A DNA stretch of 18,155 nucleotides from Gammaproteobacteria bacterium (GCA_016198885.1 JACQHV010000217.1:1-18155), one strand, 5' to 3'. Positions 1-5,751 are shown, counted from the first letter of the stretch. Numbers and translations are program-made. Notes: generated by a model from the sequence alone, not told the origin.

Positions 1-2
1 AG

Positions 3-1676
3 GATATCCAGGGCCACGCCAGGAGAAAAGTAGCGGCATTGAAACTTCAGGACCTGATGTTCAGGCTTACATACCTCTCTTTCAACTACCGTACCTCGAT
101 ATTTGATGCACTACTGAATGCAGCTAATCGTTATGGCAAAAATCTGGCCATTATTGAAGATATCAATAAAGAACGTGCCACATACAAGCAGCTCATTACC
201 AAGGCCATTATCCTTGGCAATGCAATCCGCAGGGATACAAGGGAAGGCGAGCATATCGGTATCTTGATGCCCAATGTGATCGGTACTGTCGTTACCTTCC
301 TGGCGATGCAATATCTTGGCCGTATACCAGCCATGCTGAACTATACCGTTGGCATACAGATCCTGCTTTCTGCATGTGAGACTGGCCGGATAAAAACCGT
401 GTATACCTCACGCCGGTTCATTGAAAATGCAAAATTACAGAAGCTCGCAACTGCTCTTGAGCAAAAACTGAATCTCATCTATCTGGAAGATCTGCGCAGT
501 AGAATTTCAATGTTCAACAAGCTTGCCGGGATTGTCCGGGGAATGTTTGCACAAAGTCATTACTATCGTGTTGCCGGCATGATTGATCCTGACACGCCGG
601 CGCTAATCCTGTTTACTTCCGGCTCTGAAGGCATCCCCAAAGGCGTGGTCCTGTCACACAGCAATGTGTTGTCAAACTATGCCCAGGTCAATTGCCACAT
701 TGATTTCCAGCCGCATGATATTGTGTTTTCCTGCCTGCCTTTATTTCATTCCTTTGGGTTAAATGCAGGTTGCCTGATGCCACTATTCGGGGGCAGCAGG
801 GTATTCCTGTATCCGACCCCTCTGCACTATCGTCTTATTCCCGAGCTGGTCTATGAACTCGGGGCGACTATCCTGTTTGGCACAAATACCTTCTTCAAGG
901 GGTATGCGTACCGTGCCCATCCCTTTGATTTTCATTCGTTGCGATTTGTTGTCGCCGGTGCCGAGAAACTTCGCGATGATACCCAGAAAGTCTGGATGGA
1001 GAAATTTGGCATTCGTATATTACAGGGCTATGGGGTAACGGAAACCAGCCCGGTAATTTCGGTAAATACACCAATGCTTAACAAGTTGGGTACTGTCGGC
1101 CGGCCCATGTTGGAAATGGAATGTTACCTTGCACCGGTGGATGGAATTGAAAATGGCGGACGACTTGTGGTAAAGGGCCCGAATATCATGCTGGGGTATT
1201 TGTTACACGGCGGTGATGGTGAATTACAACCACCGATCACAGATCGGGGCCCTGGCTGGTACGATACCGGGGACATCGCAGGCATTGATGAAGAAGGATT
1301 TATCACCATTCTTGGCCGTGCGAAGCGTTTTGCCAAGGTGGGTGGTGAAATGATTTCACTGACCGCCGTGGAAGAATTAGCCCTGCGTGCCTGGCCGGAT
1401 TTCAATCATGCGGCTGTCAATCTTCCGGATGAGAAAAAAGGCGAAAAAATCATTCTGGTAACTGACTACAAGAATGCGACCCGTAAACAGATCCTGGAAT
1501 ATGCACGGGAAAACAACTATGGGGAACTTTATATCCCCAAAAAAGTTGTGCTTGCGGAAGACCTGCCGGTTCTCAGCACCGGAAAAACAGATTACAGAAC
1601 CCTGACGGATATGGTGCTTGCCGAAGATGAAAACGGCTCAGGCTGGATTGCAAAACTTACCGAATTGATTAAGTAA
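3..1676 (+). CDS. aas: Acyl-[ACP] synthetase / AMP-ligase domain of Aas, 5' end outside window
   Basis: Activates free fatty acid with ATP and loads it onto acyl carrier protein. In Aas proteins this feeds an N-terminal acyltransferase that re-acylates lysophospholipid at the inner membrane. Numbered from the TTG at 39, the ANL-family motifs are all present: the ATP loop TSGSEGIPKGV (193-203), GYGVTETSPV (330-339), WYDTGDIA (407-414) with GRAKRFAKVGGE (426-437), and the C-terminal catalytic lysine in LSTGKTDY (512-519). The frame stays open to the left edge through an Arg/Lys-rich stretch. Full-length Aas is about 700 residues and the ligase half about 520-550, so this is most likely the C-terminal half of a two-domain Aas. 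A TTG start at 39 with an AGGAGA 12 bases upstream is possible but less likely. The acyltransferase half cannot be seen here. Confidence 0.85.
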   Translation, partial: DIQGHARRKVAALKLQDLMFRLTYLSFNYRTSIFDALLNAANRYGKNLAIIEDINKERATYKQLITKAIILGNAIRRDTREGEHIGILMPNVIGTVVTFLAMQYLGRIPAMLNYTVGIQILLSACETGRIKTVYTSRRFIENAKLQKLATALEQKLNLIYLEDLRSRISMFNKLAGIVRGMFAQSHYYRVAGMIDPDTPALILFTSGSEGIPKGVVLSHSNVLSNYAQVNCHIDFQPHDIVFSCLPLFHSFGLNAGCLMPLFGGSRVFLYPTPLHYRLIPELVYELGATILFGTNTFFKGYAYRAHPFDFHSLRFVVAGAEKLRDDTQKVWMEKFGIRILQGYGVTETSPVISVNTPMLNKLGTVGRPMLEMECYLAPVDGIENGGRLVVKGPNIMLGYLLHGGDGELQPPITDRGPGWYDTGDIAGIDEEGFITILGRAKRFAKVGGEMISLTAVEELALRAWPDFNHAAVNLPDEKKGEKIILVTDYKNATRKQILEYARENNYGELYIPKKVVLAEDLPVLSTGKTDYRTLTDMVLAEDENGSGWIAKLTELIK

Positions 1677-1691
1677 ATGATCAGTGATGAA

Positions 1692-1728
1692 GTGCAGGAT
1701 GCACGAATGCCGCGAGCACAGGATGTGC
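1692..1728. repeat. Pair of small hairpin repeats with GGA loop
   Basis: Just after the aas stop codon lie two perfect short palindromes: GTGCA-GGA-TGCAC (1692-1704) and GCACA-GGA-TGTGC (1716-1728). They have different stems but the same GGA loop, and a short GC-rich spacer separates them. Related hairpins with the same loop core occur at 5769-5782 and 11579-11774. They may end aas transcripts, but no T-tract follows. They look like a dispersed intergenic repeat rather than a classical terminator. A 26-codon frame starting at 1677 runs through them and is probably not a gene. Confidence 0.55.
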
Positions 1729-1771
1729 AGGAGCGGCGGGTGATTAGTAACGAATAAATTATTATCGACAC

Positions 1772-1972
1772 CTAGATCAATCGACACTGACCTTTTTGAT
1801 TCTTGCATGTATTAAACTCAAGGGCTTCCTGCAATGTTTCCCGCAGGCTTTCCAAGAGTTGCTCGCGAGATGGTTCCTGGCAATTAACGCCTGGAACTTC
1901 TTCGATCCAGCCGATCCACCAGTCCTTATTTTGTTTGATTATTGCGGTATATGCATTATTCATAGTGGTCAT
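1772..1972 (-). CDS. HicB-family antitoxin-like protein (orphan)
   Basis: This 66-residue protein has the HicB partial RNase-H fold pattern: YTAIIKQNKDWWIGWIEEVP, then a Gly-Val turn, then a helix rich in Glu and Leu (REQLLESLRETLQEALEF). In HicAB modules this domain binds and blocks the HicA mRNA-cleaving toxin. The start at 1972 is favoured by AGGAAAG eight bases upstream; ATG 1963 is an alternative. No HicA-type double-stranded-RNA-binding toxin gene is adjacent on either side, so this is a solitary antitoxin or a HicB-like protein with another job. The start codon overlaps the stop of a 22-codon fragment (1969-2037), which hints that an upstream partner gene was lost. Many such short HicB-like proteins are annotated without partners. 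Confidence 0.7.
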   Translation of the reverse strand: MTTMNNAYTAIIKQNKDWWIGWIEEVPGVNCQEPSREQLLESLRETLQEALEFNTCKNQKGQCRLI

Positions 1973-2037
1973 AGTTTAGACTTTCCTTGATTTATTTCCA
2001 GTAACACATAGCGATCATCATCTGTGTATTTGAACAA
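1969..2037 (-). pseudogene. Possible 3' remnant of a gene once upstream of hicB
   Basis: This is a short open frame of 22 codons, including a TDDDRYVLLEI stretch that looks protein-like. It ends in TGA overlapping the hicB start in an ATGA-like junction (CTATGACC), an arrangement typical of translationally coupled genes. Reading upstream it meets an in-frame stop at 2038-2040, about 20 bases before the proposed end of the cassette array at 2061. I read it as the tail of a gene whose body was lost when the neighbouring DNA was rearranged. The fragment is very short and could be chance; no family is assigned. Confidence 0.25.
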
Positions 2038-2054
2038 TCATGCATCATTGCAAG

Positions 2055-2096
2055 ACCTAACCCCGATCCTTGCGCACAGACTGCGGTAAGGATCGG
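2055..2096 (-). other. Hairpin with R'-like box: decayed attC or terminator at the GST cassette end
   Basis: Downstream of the GST stop, the minus strand carries a perfect 9-bp stem (CCGATCCTT at 2063-2071 with AAGGATCGG at 2088-2096) followed by GTTAGGT (2055-2061). GTTAGGT fits the attC R' consensus GTTRRRY. A matching R'' box (expected GGCCTAAC, complementary to the start of this cassette at 2860) is absent. The nearest candidate, GGCCGAC, is inside the GST 3' end and fits poorly. This is therefore either a degenerate attC or an unrelated hairpin terminator. No T-tract follows, so terminator function is uncertain. Confidence 0.4.
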
Positions 2097-2106
2097 CGAG
2101 ATTCTC

Positions 2107-2796
2107 TCAGTCGGCCGCGGCGAAGTGCGCCAGCTGGTCTGCATGTGCCTTCATGAATGCTGGACGTGCCGTGGCGCGGGCGACATAGTCACGACAGGAG
2201 GGATGTTCCGCTAGACCGCCGAATCTATGGACCAAGCGCAAGACGTCCGCCATGGCTATGTCGGCGATGGAGAAAGATTTGGACAGCCACTCGCGCTCTG
2301 CCAGAACCGACTCCATGTGCTGGAGGCGGGCACTGAGGAACGCGTCAAGGTGTTTGCGCCCCGGGGTTTCGGCAGTGTCACCGGAGAACTTGAAGATGGA
2401 CCAGGGTAGACTTGCTATCTCAACTGAGTTCAGCGCAGCGAAAAGCCATTCTTGAACCTCTCTGCGACCCTGTAGATCGGTTGGCAGCAGCACGCCACTG
2501 CGCTCGCCAAGATGAAGCAGGATGGCGCCGCTCTCGAAGATCGATATTTCGCCATCGGTCAACCACGGGACTTGCCCGAAGGGTTGGTGCGCGAAATGCT
2601 CAGCGTTCCGGGCGCGAAACGGCACGCTCTTGACGCTGTACTGCAGTCCAGCCTCTTCCAGCGCCCACCGTACGCGTATGTCACGCACATAGCCCCGTGG
2701 TATTTCGGGAACCCAATCAAAGGTTGTAAGGATGAGGTCGGCCATTGAGCGTTTCCTTTCGGTAGCGGAGGGCGTTTTGGTCTGCTTGTCGGACAT
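2107..2796 (-). CDS. Glutathione S-transferase family protein (cassette 4)
   Basis: Soluble GST-fold enzyme expected to conjugate glutathione to electrophiles, or to use it as a cofactor. The N-terminal thioredoxin-like domain (residues about 20-100) contains the cis-proline and glutathione-binding segment PFGQVPWLTDGEISIFESGA, with the Glu-Ser pair that contacts the gamma-glutamyl group. The helical C-terminal domain follows and includes the N-capping-type SIADIAMADVL. It is 229 residues from ATG 2796, which has AGGAG eight bases upstream. An internal ATG at 2745 (MADLILTTFDW) also has AGGA upstream and matches the usual family N-terminus, so the first 17 residues may be cassette-specific. 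The gene is clearly richer in G+C than its neighbours. It lies 64 bases inside the boundary left by the attC at 2855-2922, so I read it as a cassette gene. The substrate is unknown. Confidence 0.85.
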   Translation of the reverse strand: MSDKQTKTPSATERKRSMADLILTTFDWVPEIPRGYVRDIRVRWALEEAGLQYSVKSVPFRARNAEHFAHQPFGQVPWLTDGEISIFESGAILLHLGERSGVLLPTDLQGRREVQEWLFAALNSVEIASLPWSIFKFSGDTAETPGRKHLDAFLSARLQHMESVLAEREWLSKSFSIADIAMADVLRLVHRFGGLAEHPSCRDYVARATARPAFMKAHADQLAHFAAAD

Positions 2797-2854
2797 GGAG
2801 TTCTCCTGTGGTAGTCAGTACGTTCGTGGAAGTGAGTCGAATGTGCTCTGTGTG

Positions 2855-2922
2855 GCCTAACGTGCCGCTAACCGGCGCGCACGGCTTGTCCGCGCGCGTC
2901 CGTGTTGAGCAGCGGGTTAGGC
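2855..2922 (-). other. attC recombination site 3 (end of cassette 3)
   Basis: On the minus strand, R'' GCCTAAC (2922-2916) and R' GTTAGGC (2861-2855) are exact complements and fit RYYYAAC/GTTRRRY. Inside, CCGCTGCTCAAC pairs imperfectly with GGTTAGCGG (L''/L'). The middle folds through CACGG...CCGTG and GCGCGC stretches. The length is 68 bp. The site would be cut between G (2861) and TT (2860), placing the GST in the following cassette. Confidence 0.82.
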
Positions 2923-2939
2923 GCCACGTAGCGAGCGGC

Positions 2940-2993
2940 TCACGGCGCGGCTTCGGGAGCATCCTCGACATATCCACGGAGTGTGTCCTTGAC
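2940..2993 (-). pseudogene. Possible 3' remnant of the cassette 3 gene
   Basis: Between the repeat at 2993 and attC 3 a frame of 17 codons (VKDTLRGYVEDAPEAAP) ends in TGA, 17 bases before the R'' box. That is where a cassette gene normally stops. It may be the tail of the gene whose 5' part is at 4186-4296, separated by the REP-like repeats and IS30. The fragment is short, so this is an inference from position and frame only. Confidence 0.3.
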
Positions 2994-3040
2994 ATTAAGG
3001 GGTCAGAGCCCTTTACGTAGACAGTCTGGCGTACGAGGAT
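2993..3040 (+). repeat. 48-bp inverted repeat, left arm
   Basis: These 48 bases are identical to the reverse complement of 4191-4238 (48 of 48 by eye). The arm includes one REP-like unit and the adjoining segment ending GTACGAGGAT. Together with the right arm it brackets the whole IS30 copy plus one extra REP-like unit, so recombination between the arms could invert the IS. Confidence 0.8.
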
Positions 3041-3074
3041 TAAGCATCGCGTAAAGGGCTCTGACCCCTTAATG
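2993..3074. repeat. REP-like inverted pair, 25-bp arms
   Basis: A 25-bp unit at 2993-3017 is repeated as its exact reverse complement at 3050-3074, with 32 bases between. Each unit contains AAGGGGTCAGAGCCCTTT, itself an imperfect hairpin (AAGGG/CCCTT stem), followed by ACG. A third copy is at 4214-4238. Similar GGGGTCAGAG palindromes are, to my recollection, common near REP-associated Y1 transposase (RAYT) genes in proteobacteria. No such gene is in the window, so the family name is tentative. The pair sits inside cassette 3, where the cassette gene should be. Confidence 0.7.
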
Positions 3075-3086
3075 TTCTTTTTGATA

Positions 3087-3113
3087 GGTAGATCCAACTC
3101 CAAAGTGCACCAT
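3087..3113 (+). repeat. IS30 left terminal inverted repeat
   Basis: Starts GGTAGATCCAAC and ends GTGCACCAT. It matches the reverse complement of 4164-4190 at 23 of 27 positions, with mismatches in the middle (positions 8, 12, 14 and 16). Confidence 0.8.
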
Positions 3114-3192
3114 TAATCAAAAGTAGGACATTGCGAAACTCGCTGGTAGTGTGAGGTTGAGCTTAAGCAACCCACACCCACAGGAGAACGCA

Positions 3193-4155
3193 ATGTCCTA
3201 TACGCATATTACTTCAGAAGAACGCTATGTCATCTATCATTTAAAATTGTATGGTGTAAGCCTGAGGAAGATAGGCCGACGTTTACACCGGCACCATACG
3301 AGTATTGGCCGGGAATTGAAACGCAACAGACGCTTGATCGGCCCGTATTGGAGTGATTATGCCCATGAGTTGGCCTTACAACGGCGCCATCAGGCCCGGC
3401 ATTACCATAAGCGATCGATTCGCCGTCTGTATCACGCTGTCCTGCGCTATCTGCAAGAAGACTGGTCGCCGGCATTGATCGCAGGCTACTTGAAACGCCG
3501 CTATCCAGGGAAGCCGGCCCTGCGCATCAGTCCGGAAGGGATCTATCGCTGGATTTATGCCGATACCCAACAGGGAGGCCGGTTATCTACCCATCTGCGT
3601 AGACAGCATAAGAAACGCCGGAAACAGCGCCGCTACGCGGCGGGCCGTGGTTTGATTCTTGACCGTGTCAGTCTTTCACAACGTCCACAAGTTGTAGATC
3701 GACGCCAACGGTTTGGGGATTGGGAGGGGGACACGCTGGAAGGGGCGAAGGGCACCGGCGGGATTGCAACGCATGTCGAGCGCAAGAGCCGCTTTCTCGT
3801 GGCCGCCAAGTTGGCGGATAAACGTGCTGAGACGATGACCACCCAAACGGGTAAGGCGTTTCATCGCATCCCGCAACACTACCGAAAGACACTCACGGTG
3901 GATAATGGCAAAGAGTTTGCCGAATTCAAACGGCTTGAACAGCAGACAGGGTTTAAAGTGTACTTTGCCGATCCGTATTCCGCCTGGCAACGCGGCACCA
4001 ATGAAAATACCAATGGCTTGTTGAGACAGTATTTTCCAAAAGGGACGGACTTCTCACACGTCACCGCACAGGCACTTGCAGTGATTGTAAAGAAACTCAA
4101 TAATCGGCCAAGAAAGTGCCTCAACTACCGGACGCCTCGTGAAGTCTTTTTTTGA
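3193..4155 (+). CDS. IS30-family DDE transposase
   Basis: Catalyses cut and joining of the IS ends. The N-terminus has the IS30 helix-turn-helix (EERYVIYHLKLYGVSLRKIG, then HRHHTSIGRELKRN), and the middle is rich in Arg and Lys. The C-terminal integrase core carries the DDE triad: first Asp in GDWEGDTLEGAKG, second in TVDNGKEFAEF, and the Glu in RGTNENTNGLLRQYFPKGTD. It is 320 residues from ATG 3193, which has AGGAG six bases upstream; a GTG at 3151 is in frame but lacks this. The gene opposes the surrounding cassette genes and appears complete, so the element may still be active. Confidence 0.93.
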   Translation: MSYTHITSEERYVIYHLKLYGVSLRKIGRRLHRHHTSIGRELKRNRRLIGPYWSDYAHELALQRRHQARHYHKRSIRRLYHAVLRYLQEDWSPALIAGYLKRRYPGKPALRISPEGIYRWIYADTQQGGRLSTHLRRQHKKRRKQRRYAAGRGLILDRVSLSQRPQVVDRRQRFGDWEGDTLEGAKGTGGIATHVERKSRFLVAAKLADKRAETMTTQTGKAFHRIPQHYRKTLTVDNGKEFAEFKRLEQQTGFKVYFADPYSAWQRGTNENTNGLLRQYFPKGTDFSHVTAQALAVIVKKLNNRPRKCLNYRTPREVFF

Positions 4156-4163
4156 TAAGTCAC

Positions 4164-4190
4164 ATGGTGCACTTGGAAATTGAATCTACC
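4164..4190 (-). repeat. IS30 right terminal inverted repeat
   Basis: On the minus strand this reads GGTAGATTCAATTTCC and ends GTGCACCAT. It pairs with 3087-3113 at 23 of 27 positions and marks the right boundary of the IS, directly next to the 48-bp repeat arm at 4191. Confidence 0.8.
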
Positions 4191-4296
4191 ATCCTCGTAC
4201 GCCAGACTGTCTACGTAAAGGGCTCTGACCCCTTAATGCCACTTTGACGCCACCGTTCGATTTCAACGGTCCTCGATAATATAGGTGGAATCGCAT
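4186..4296 (-). pseudogene. 5' remnant of the cassette 3 gene, cut by repeats and IS30
   Basis: Cassette 3 starts at 4313 and an ATG follows at 4296, the normal place for a cassette gene start. About 19 codons look protein-like (MRFHLYYRGPLKSNGGVKV). The frame then enters the REP-like repeat at 4238 and stops at TAG 4186 inside the IS30 end. The YYRGPLKSNG segment reminds me of the N-terminus of a family of uncharacterised bacterial proteins, but I cannot name it. The possible 3' tail is at 2940-2993. The two pieces together are far too short for a full gene, so part has been lost. Confidence 0.45.
4191..4238 (-). repeat. 48-bp inverted repeat, right arm
   Basis: Exact reverse complement of 2993-3040. 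Its outer half is the third copy of the 25-bp REP-like unit (4214-4238), in the same orientation as the copy at 3050-3074. Confidence 0.8.
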
Positions 4297-4307
4297 CGTA
4301 TCCTGAC

Positions 4308-4367
4308 GCCTAACGACCAAGTCCAGACGCGCGCTTTAGCGCGTCAAGCTGGGGCGCCTTGTTATGT
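4308..4367 (-). other. attC recombination site 2 (end of cassette 2)
   Basis: On the minus strand, R'' is ACATAAC (4367-4361) and R' is GTTAGGC (4314-4308, a perfect GTTRRRY). Between them a central hairpin ACGCGC/GCGCGT and a flanking CCAG/CTGG pair give the expected folded arm. The length is 60 bp. The stop codon of the nuclease-like gene (4362-4364) lies in R''. R'' (GCACATAAC) is complementary to the first bases of cassette 2 (TTATGTGC), which supports transfer as a circle. Confidence 0.82.
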
Positions 4368-4970
4368 GCGAACCAATTTAAGGTCGCTTGAGTCATATTC
4401 AAACAATGAGCATAAATCTTCCTGATATCGAGAGTTTATTGTATTGAACAGGAATCGGAATGGATTGTATTCATCCAACCAAATGAACAGATGAATTCTC
4501 TCAATGTCAGTTTTCACGCGGCCTTCAGAAAAATTCTTGTAGATCGGATGGACGCTACCGTCATCGGCGAAGAAATTGCCGGTAGTTACTGCAAGAAGAT
4601 CTAAAAATCCTGCATGTTTATCTTCATTATGAAAGGCAAGGACATTTGGCAATTCTTCTCTCGGGTTTACGGCATCAAACTGACCTCTTGCCTTGTGAAT
4701 GTGTTTGGTTAGACGATTAAACACCGGATCGTTCCTAAGTCCACCGACAATTTCCCCAGGCTCTGCTAAGTCGAGCAGGTCATCCAACCATTGATCCTTT
4801 TCGGAATTCTTAACCTCGCAATAAAATTTAAGTTGTCCATCACGCAGTACTTTATAGTCAGGAGTCCTCCCCGACCTTCTCACCGATTTTGAATATCGCT
4901 CTGCTGAAAGTCCGTACTCTCCAAGGAACTCTGCAATGACTGTTTCTGAATCAGGCATCTGTGAGCACAT
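4362..4970 (-). CDS. PD-(D/E)XK nuclease-like cassette protein
   Basis: A 202-residue soluble protein of no family I can name. From ATG 4970, residues 37-54 show the PD-(D/E)XK nuclease signature: PDY at 37-39, then KFYCEVKN with Glu52 and Lys54, preceded by a helix carrying Glu14 (VIAEFLGEYGL). This is the layout of restriction-type and repair nucleases. Later segments (ELPNVLAFHNED, then ERIHLFIWLDEY) fit further beta strands of such a fold. ATG 4970 lies inside the R' box of the preceding attC (GTTATG); ATG 4958 is equally plausible. A TTG at 4994 and an ATG at 4982 lie in the attC itself and are unlikely. No Shine-Dalgarno is visible, which is usual for cassette genes. It is AT-rich compared with its neighbours. 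The role is unknown; a defence or DNA-processing function is inference only. Confidence 0.68.
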   Translation of the reverse strand: MCSQMPDSETVIAEFLGEYGLSAERYSKSVRRSGRTPDYKVLRDGQLKFYCEVKNSEKDQWLDDLLDLAEPGEIVGGLRNDPVFNRLTKHIHKARGQFDAVNPREELPNVLAFHNEDKHAGFLDLLAVTTGNFFADDGSVHPIYKNFSEGRVKTDIERIHLFIWLDEYNPFRFLFNTINSRYQEDLCSLFEYDSSDLKLVRT

Positions 4971-5053
4971 AACGTTCGCCATAACCAGCAGCAAAAAGTA
5001 GCGCCATGAAGGAGCGCCGCTTTTTGCTGTCCGATTTGATGGCGTTGTTGGGC
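4967..5053 (-). other. attC recombination site 1 (end of cassette 1)
   Basis: On the minus strand, R'' is GCCCAAC (5053-5047) and R' is GTTATGT (4973-4967). L'' GCCATC.AA pairs with L' GGTTATGGC. A long arm CAGCAAAAAG/CTTTTTGCTG folds the centre with GCGC pairs near the loop. The length is 87 bp. R'' extended (GCTGCCCAAC) is complementary to the first nine bases of cassette 1. The preceding gene stops at 5064, ten bases before the site. Confidence 0.86.
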
Positions 5054-5063
5054 AGCATGTTGC

Positions 5064-5684
5064 TCACTTGTAGGCTCGACGCGTCATCTTGACAGTGCGC
5101 TCTGTTTTAAGAGACGACCGCCCCAACCAAAACATGAGTACTGCAAAAATGATGGTAAAAACGAGTACTGCACCGGCATACGTAAATGTCCCTTCGAAAC
5201 CTAAACCGGCGCCATAGAAAGACTGAACGATTAGGACTACCCAAATGATTGTGAGGAAGAAGCTTAGGAGCTGGTTGATCTTAGTTACAGAAAACGGATA
5301 GGACGAAAATGGATTCCAGATAGAACCCTCGGGCTTAATACTGGTCTTAAAGAGAGGTCCGATGATTTGATCTTCGAGCATTTCCACTTGAGCCTCCCAA
5401 TTTGCCTGCCAATGTTTTGCACCGCGACTGGCTAGAAGCCATGCGAGTGAAAATAGGAACCCAATGCAACTAATTATTACCAAAGATGCCTTAGGTGCTT
5501 TGTCGGAGTTCTGCAAAGCAAAGAAACCAGTAAACGCAACTGTCGAAAGCGTCCAAAAATACGACGCCCGGCGCCAATAGAGATCGACCTCAAGTTTCCG
5601 AGTCTCGATGGCGTCCTTGAGCGCATCCTGTTCTTTCCCTTCGAAGGGGGCTAGGTAGCTCTTAAGATCAGTGACGTCTGTCAT
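5064..5684 (-). CDS. Four-helix membrane protein, RipA-like (cassette 1)
   Basis: A 206-residue inner-membrane protein. From ATG 5684, a charged N-terminal region (1-38) is followed by two hydrophobic helices (about 41-57 and 66-86). A cytoplasmic-type loop follows with the pattern HWQANWEAQVEMLEDQIIGP (91-110), then two more helices (about 137-157 and 168-189) and a basic tail. The segment order RKLEVDLYWRRASYFW, then HWQANWE..ML, resembles proteins named RipA-family octameric membrane proteins. This is from memory and moderately sure. The start is fixed by AGGA seven bases before ATG 5684; an in-frame TTG at 5705 is the cassette boundary itself. It is the first cassette after the right-hand junction. 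Function unknown. Confidence 0.65.
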   Translation of the reverse strand: MTDVTDLKSYLAPFEGKEQDALKDAIETRKLEVDLYWRRASYFWTLSTVAFTGFFALQNSDKAPKASLVIISCIGFLFSLAWLLASRGAKHWQANWEAQVEMLEDQIIGPLFKTSIKPEGSIWNPFSSYPFSVTKINQLLSFFLTIIWVVLIVQSFYGAGLGFEGTFTYAGAVLVFTIIFAVLMFWLGRSSLKTERTVKMTRRAYK

Positions 5685-5696
5685 GTGCTTCCTTTT

Positions 5697-5706
5697 GCTG
5701 CCCAAT
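5697..5706 (-). other. 5' boundary of the cassette array
   Basis: On the minus strand the sequence reads A^TTGGGCAGC. TTGGGCAGC is complementary to the R'' region of attC 1 (GCTGCCCAAC), so the junction of the first cassette lies between 5706 and 5705. The base before it is A, not the G usual at attI or attC cut sites. The upstream 120 bases show no integrase gene and no clear attI, so insertion at a secondary site, or later decay, is possible. Confidence 0.6.
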
Positions 5707-5751
5707 TACAATTAGACGACAGAGTGTCCCTTGGTAAAAGGACAATGTGTC

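Larger units (their letters stand above)
3087..4190 (+). mobile_element. IS30-family insertion sequence
   Basis: An element of about 1.1 kb with one transposase gene and imperfect terminal inverted repeats, the usual size and layout of IS30 elements. The terminal repeats are 27 bp (3087-3113 and 4164-4190), with 4 mismatches. A 2-bp AT duplication is possible if the left end is taken at 3086 (flanks ...GAT and ATC...), but this is ambiguous. It lies inside the REP-like repeats of cassette 3. The right end abuts the 48-bp repeat arm exactly. The transposase frame looks intact. Confidence 0.88.
2061..5705 (-). mobile_element. Integron gene-cassette array without visible integrase (CALIN)
   Basis: Four units are read on the minus strand: cassette 1 (5705-4973, membrane protein), cassette 2 (4972-4314, nuclease-like), cassette 3 (4313-2861, wrecked gene plus IS30) and cassette 4 (2860 to about 2061, GST). 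Three attC sites separate them. Each cassette of a circular origin should begin with bases complementary to its own R'' box. Cassette 1 begins TTGGGCAGC and its R'' region reads GCTGCCCAAC. Cassette 2 begins TTATGTGC and its R'' reads GCACATAAC. Cassette 3 begins TTAGGCG and its R'' reads CGCCTAAC. These matches are hard to get by chance. Genes fill the units tightly and differ strongly in base composition (the GST is GC-rich, the nuclease-like gene AT-rich). No integrase gene or clear attI is present in the window. Confidence 0.82.

Noticed and set aside
2993..3074. CRISPR-like repeat
   Set aside because: The repeats are inverted rather than direct, only three copies exist and there are no regular spacers or cas genes.
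2717..3103. 128-codon open frame on the minus strand
   Set aside because: It runs through REP-like repeats, attC 3 and the GST start region. Its translation is low-complexity in character and it conflicts with the well-supported GST frame.
3084..4193. Target duplication of the IS30 copy
   Set aside because: Three-base flanks differ (ATA and ATC). A 2-bp AT duplication appears only if one end is moved by a base, so it is not claimed as a feature.
4971..4994. TTG start at 4994 and ATG at 4982 for the nuclease-like gene
   Set aside because: Both fall inside the folded arm of attC 1, which belongs to the preceding cassette; starts at 4970 or 4958 fit the cassette boundary.
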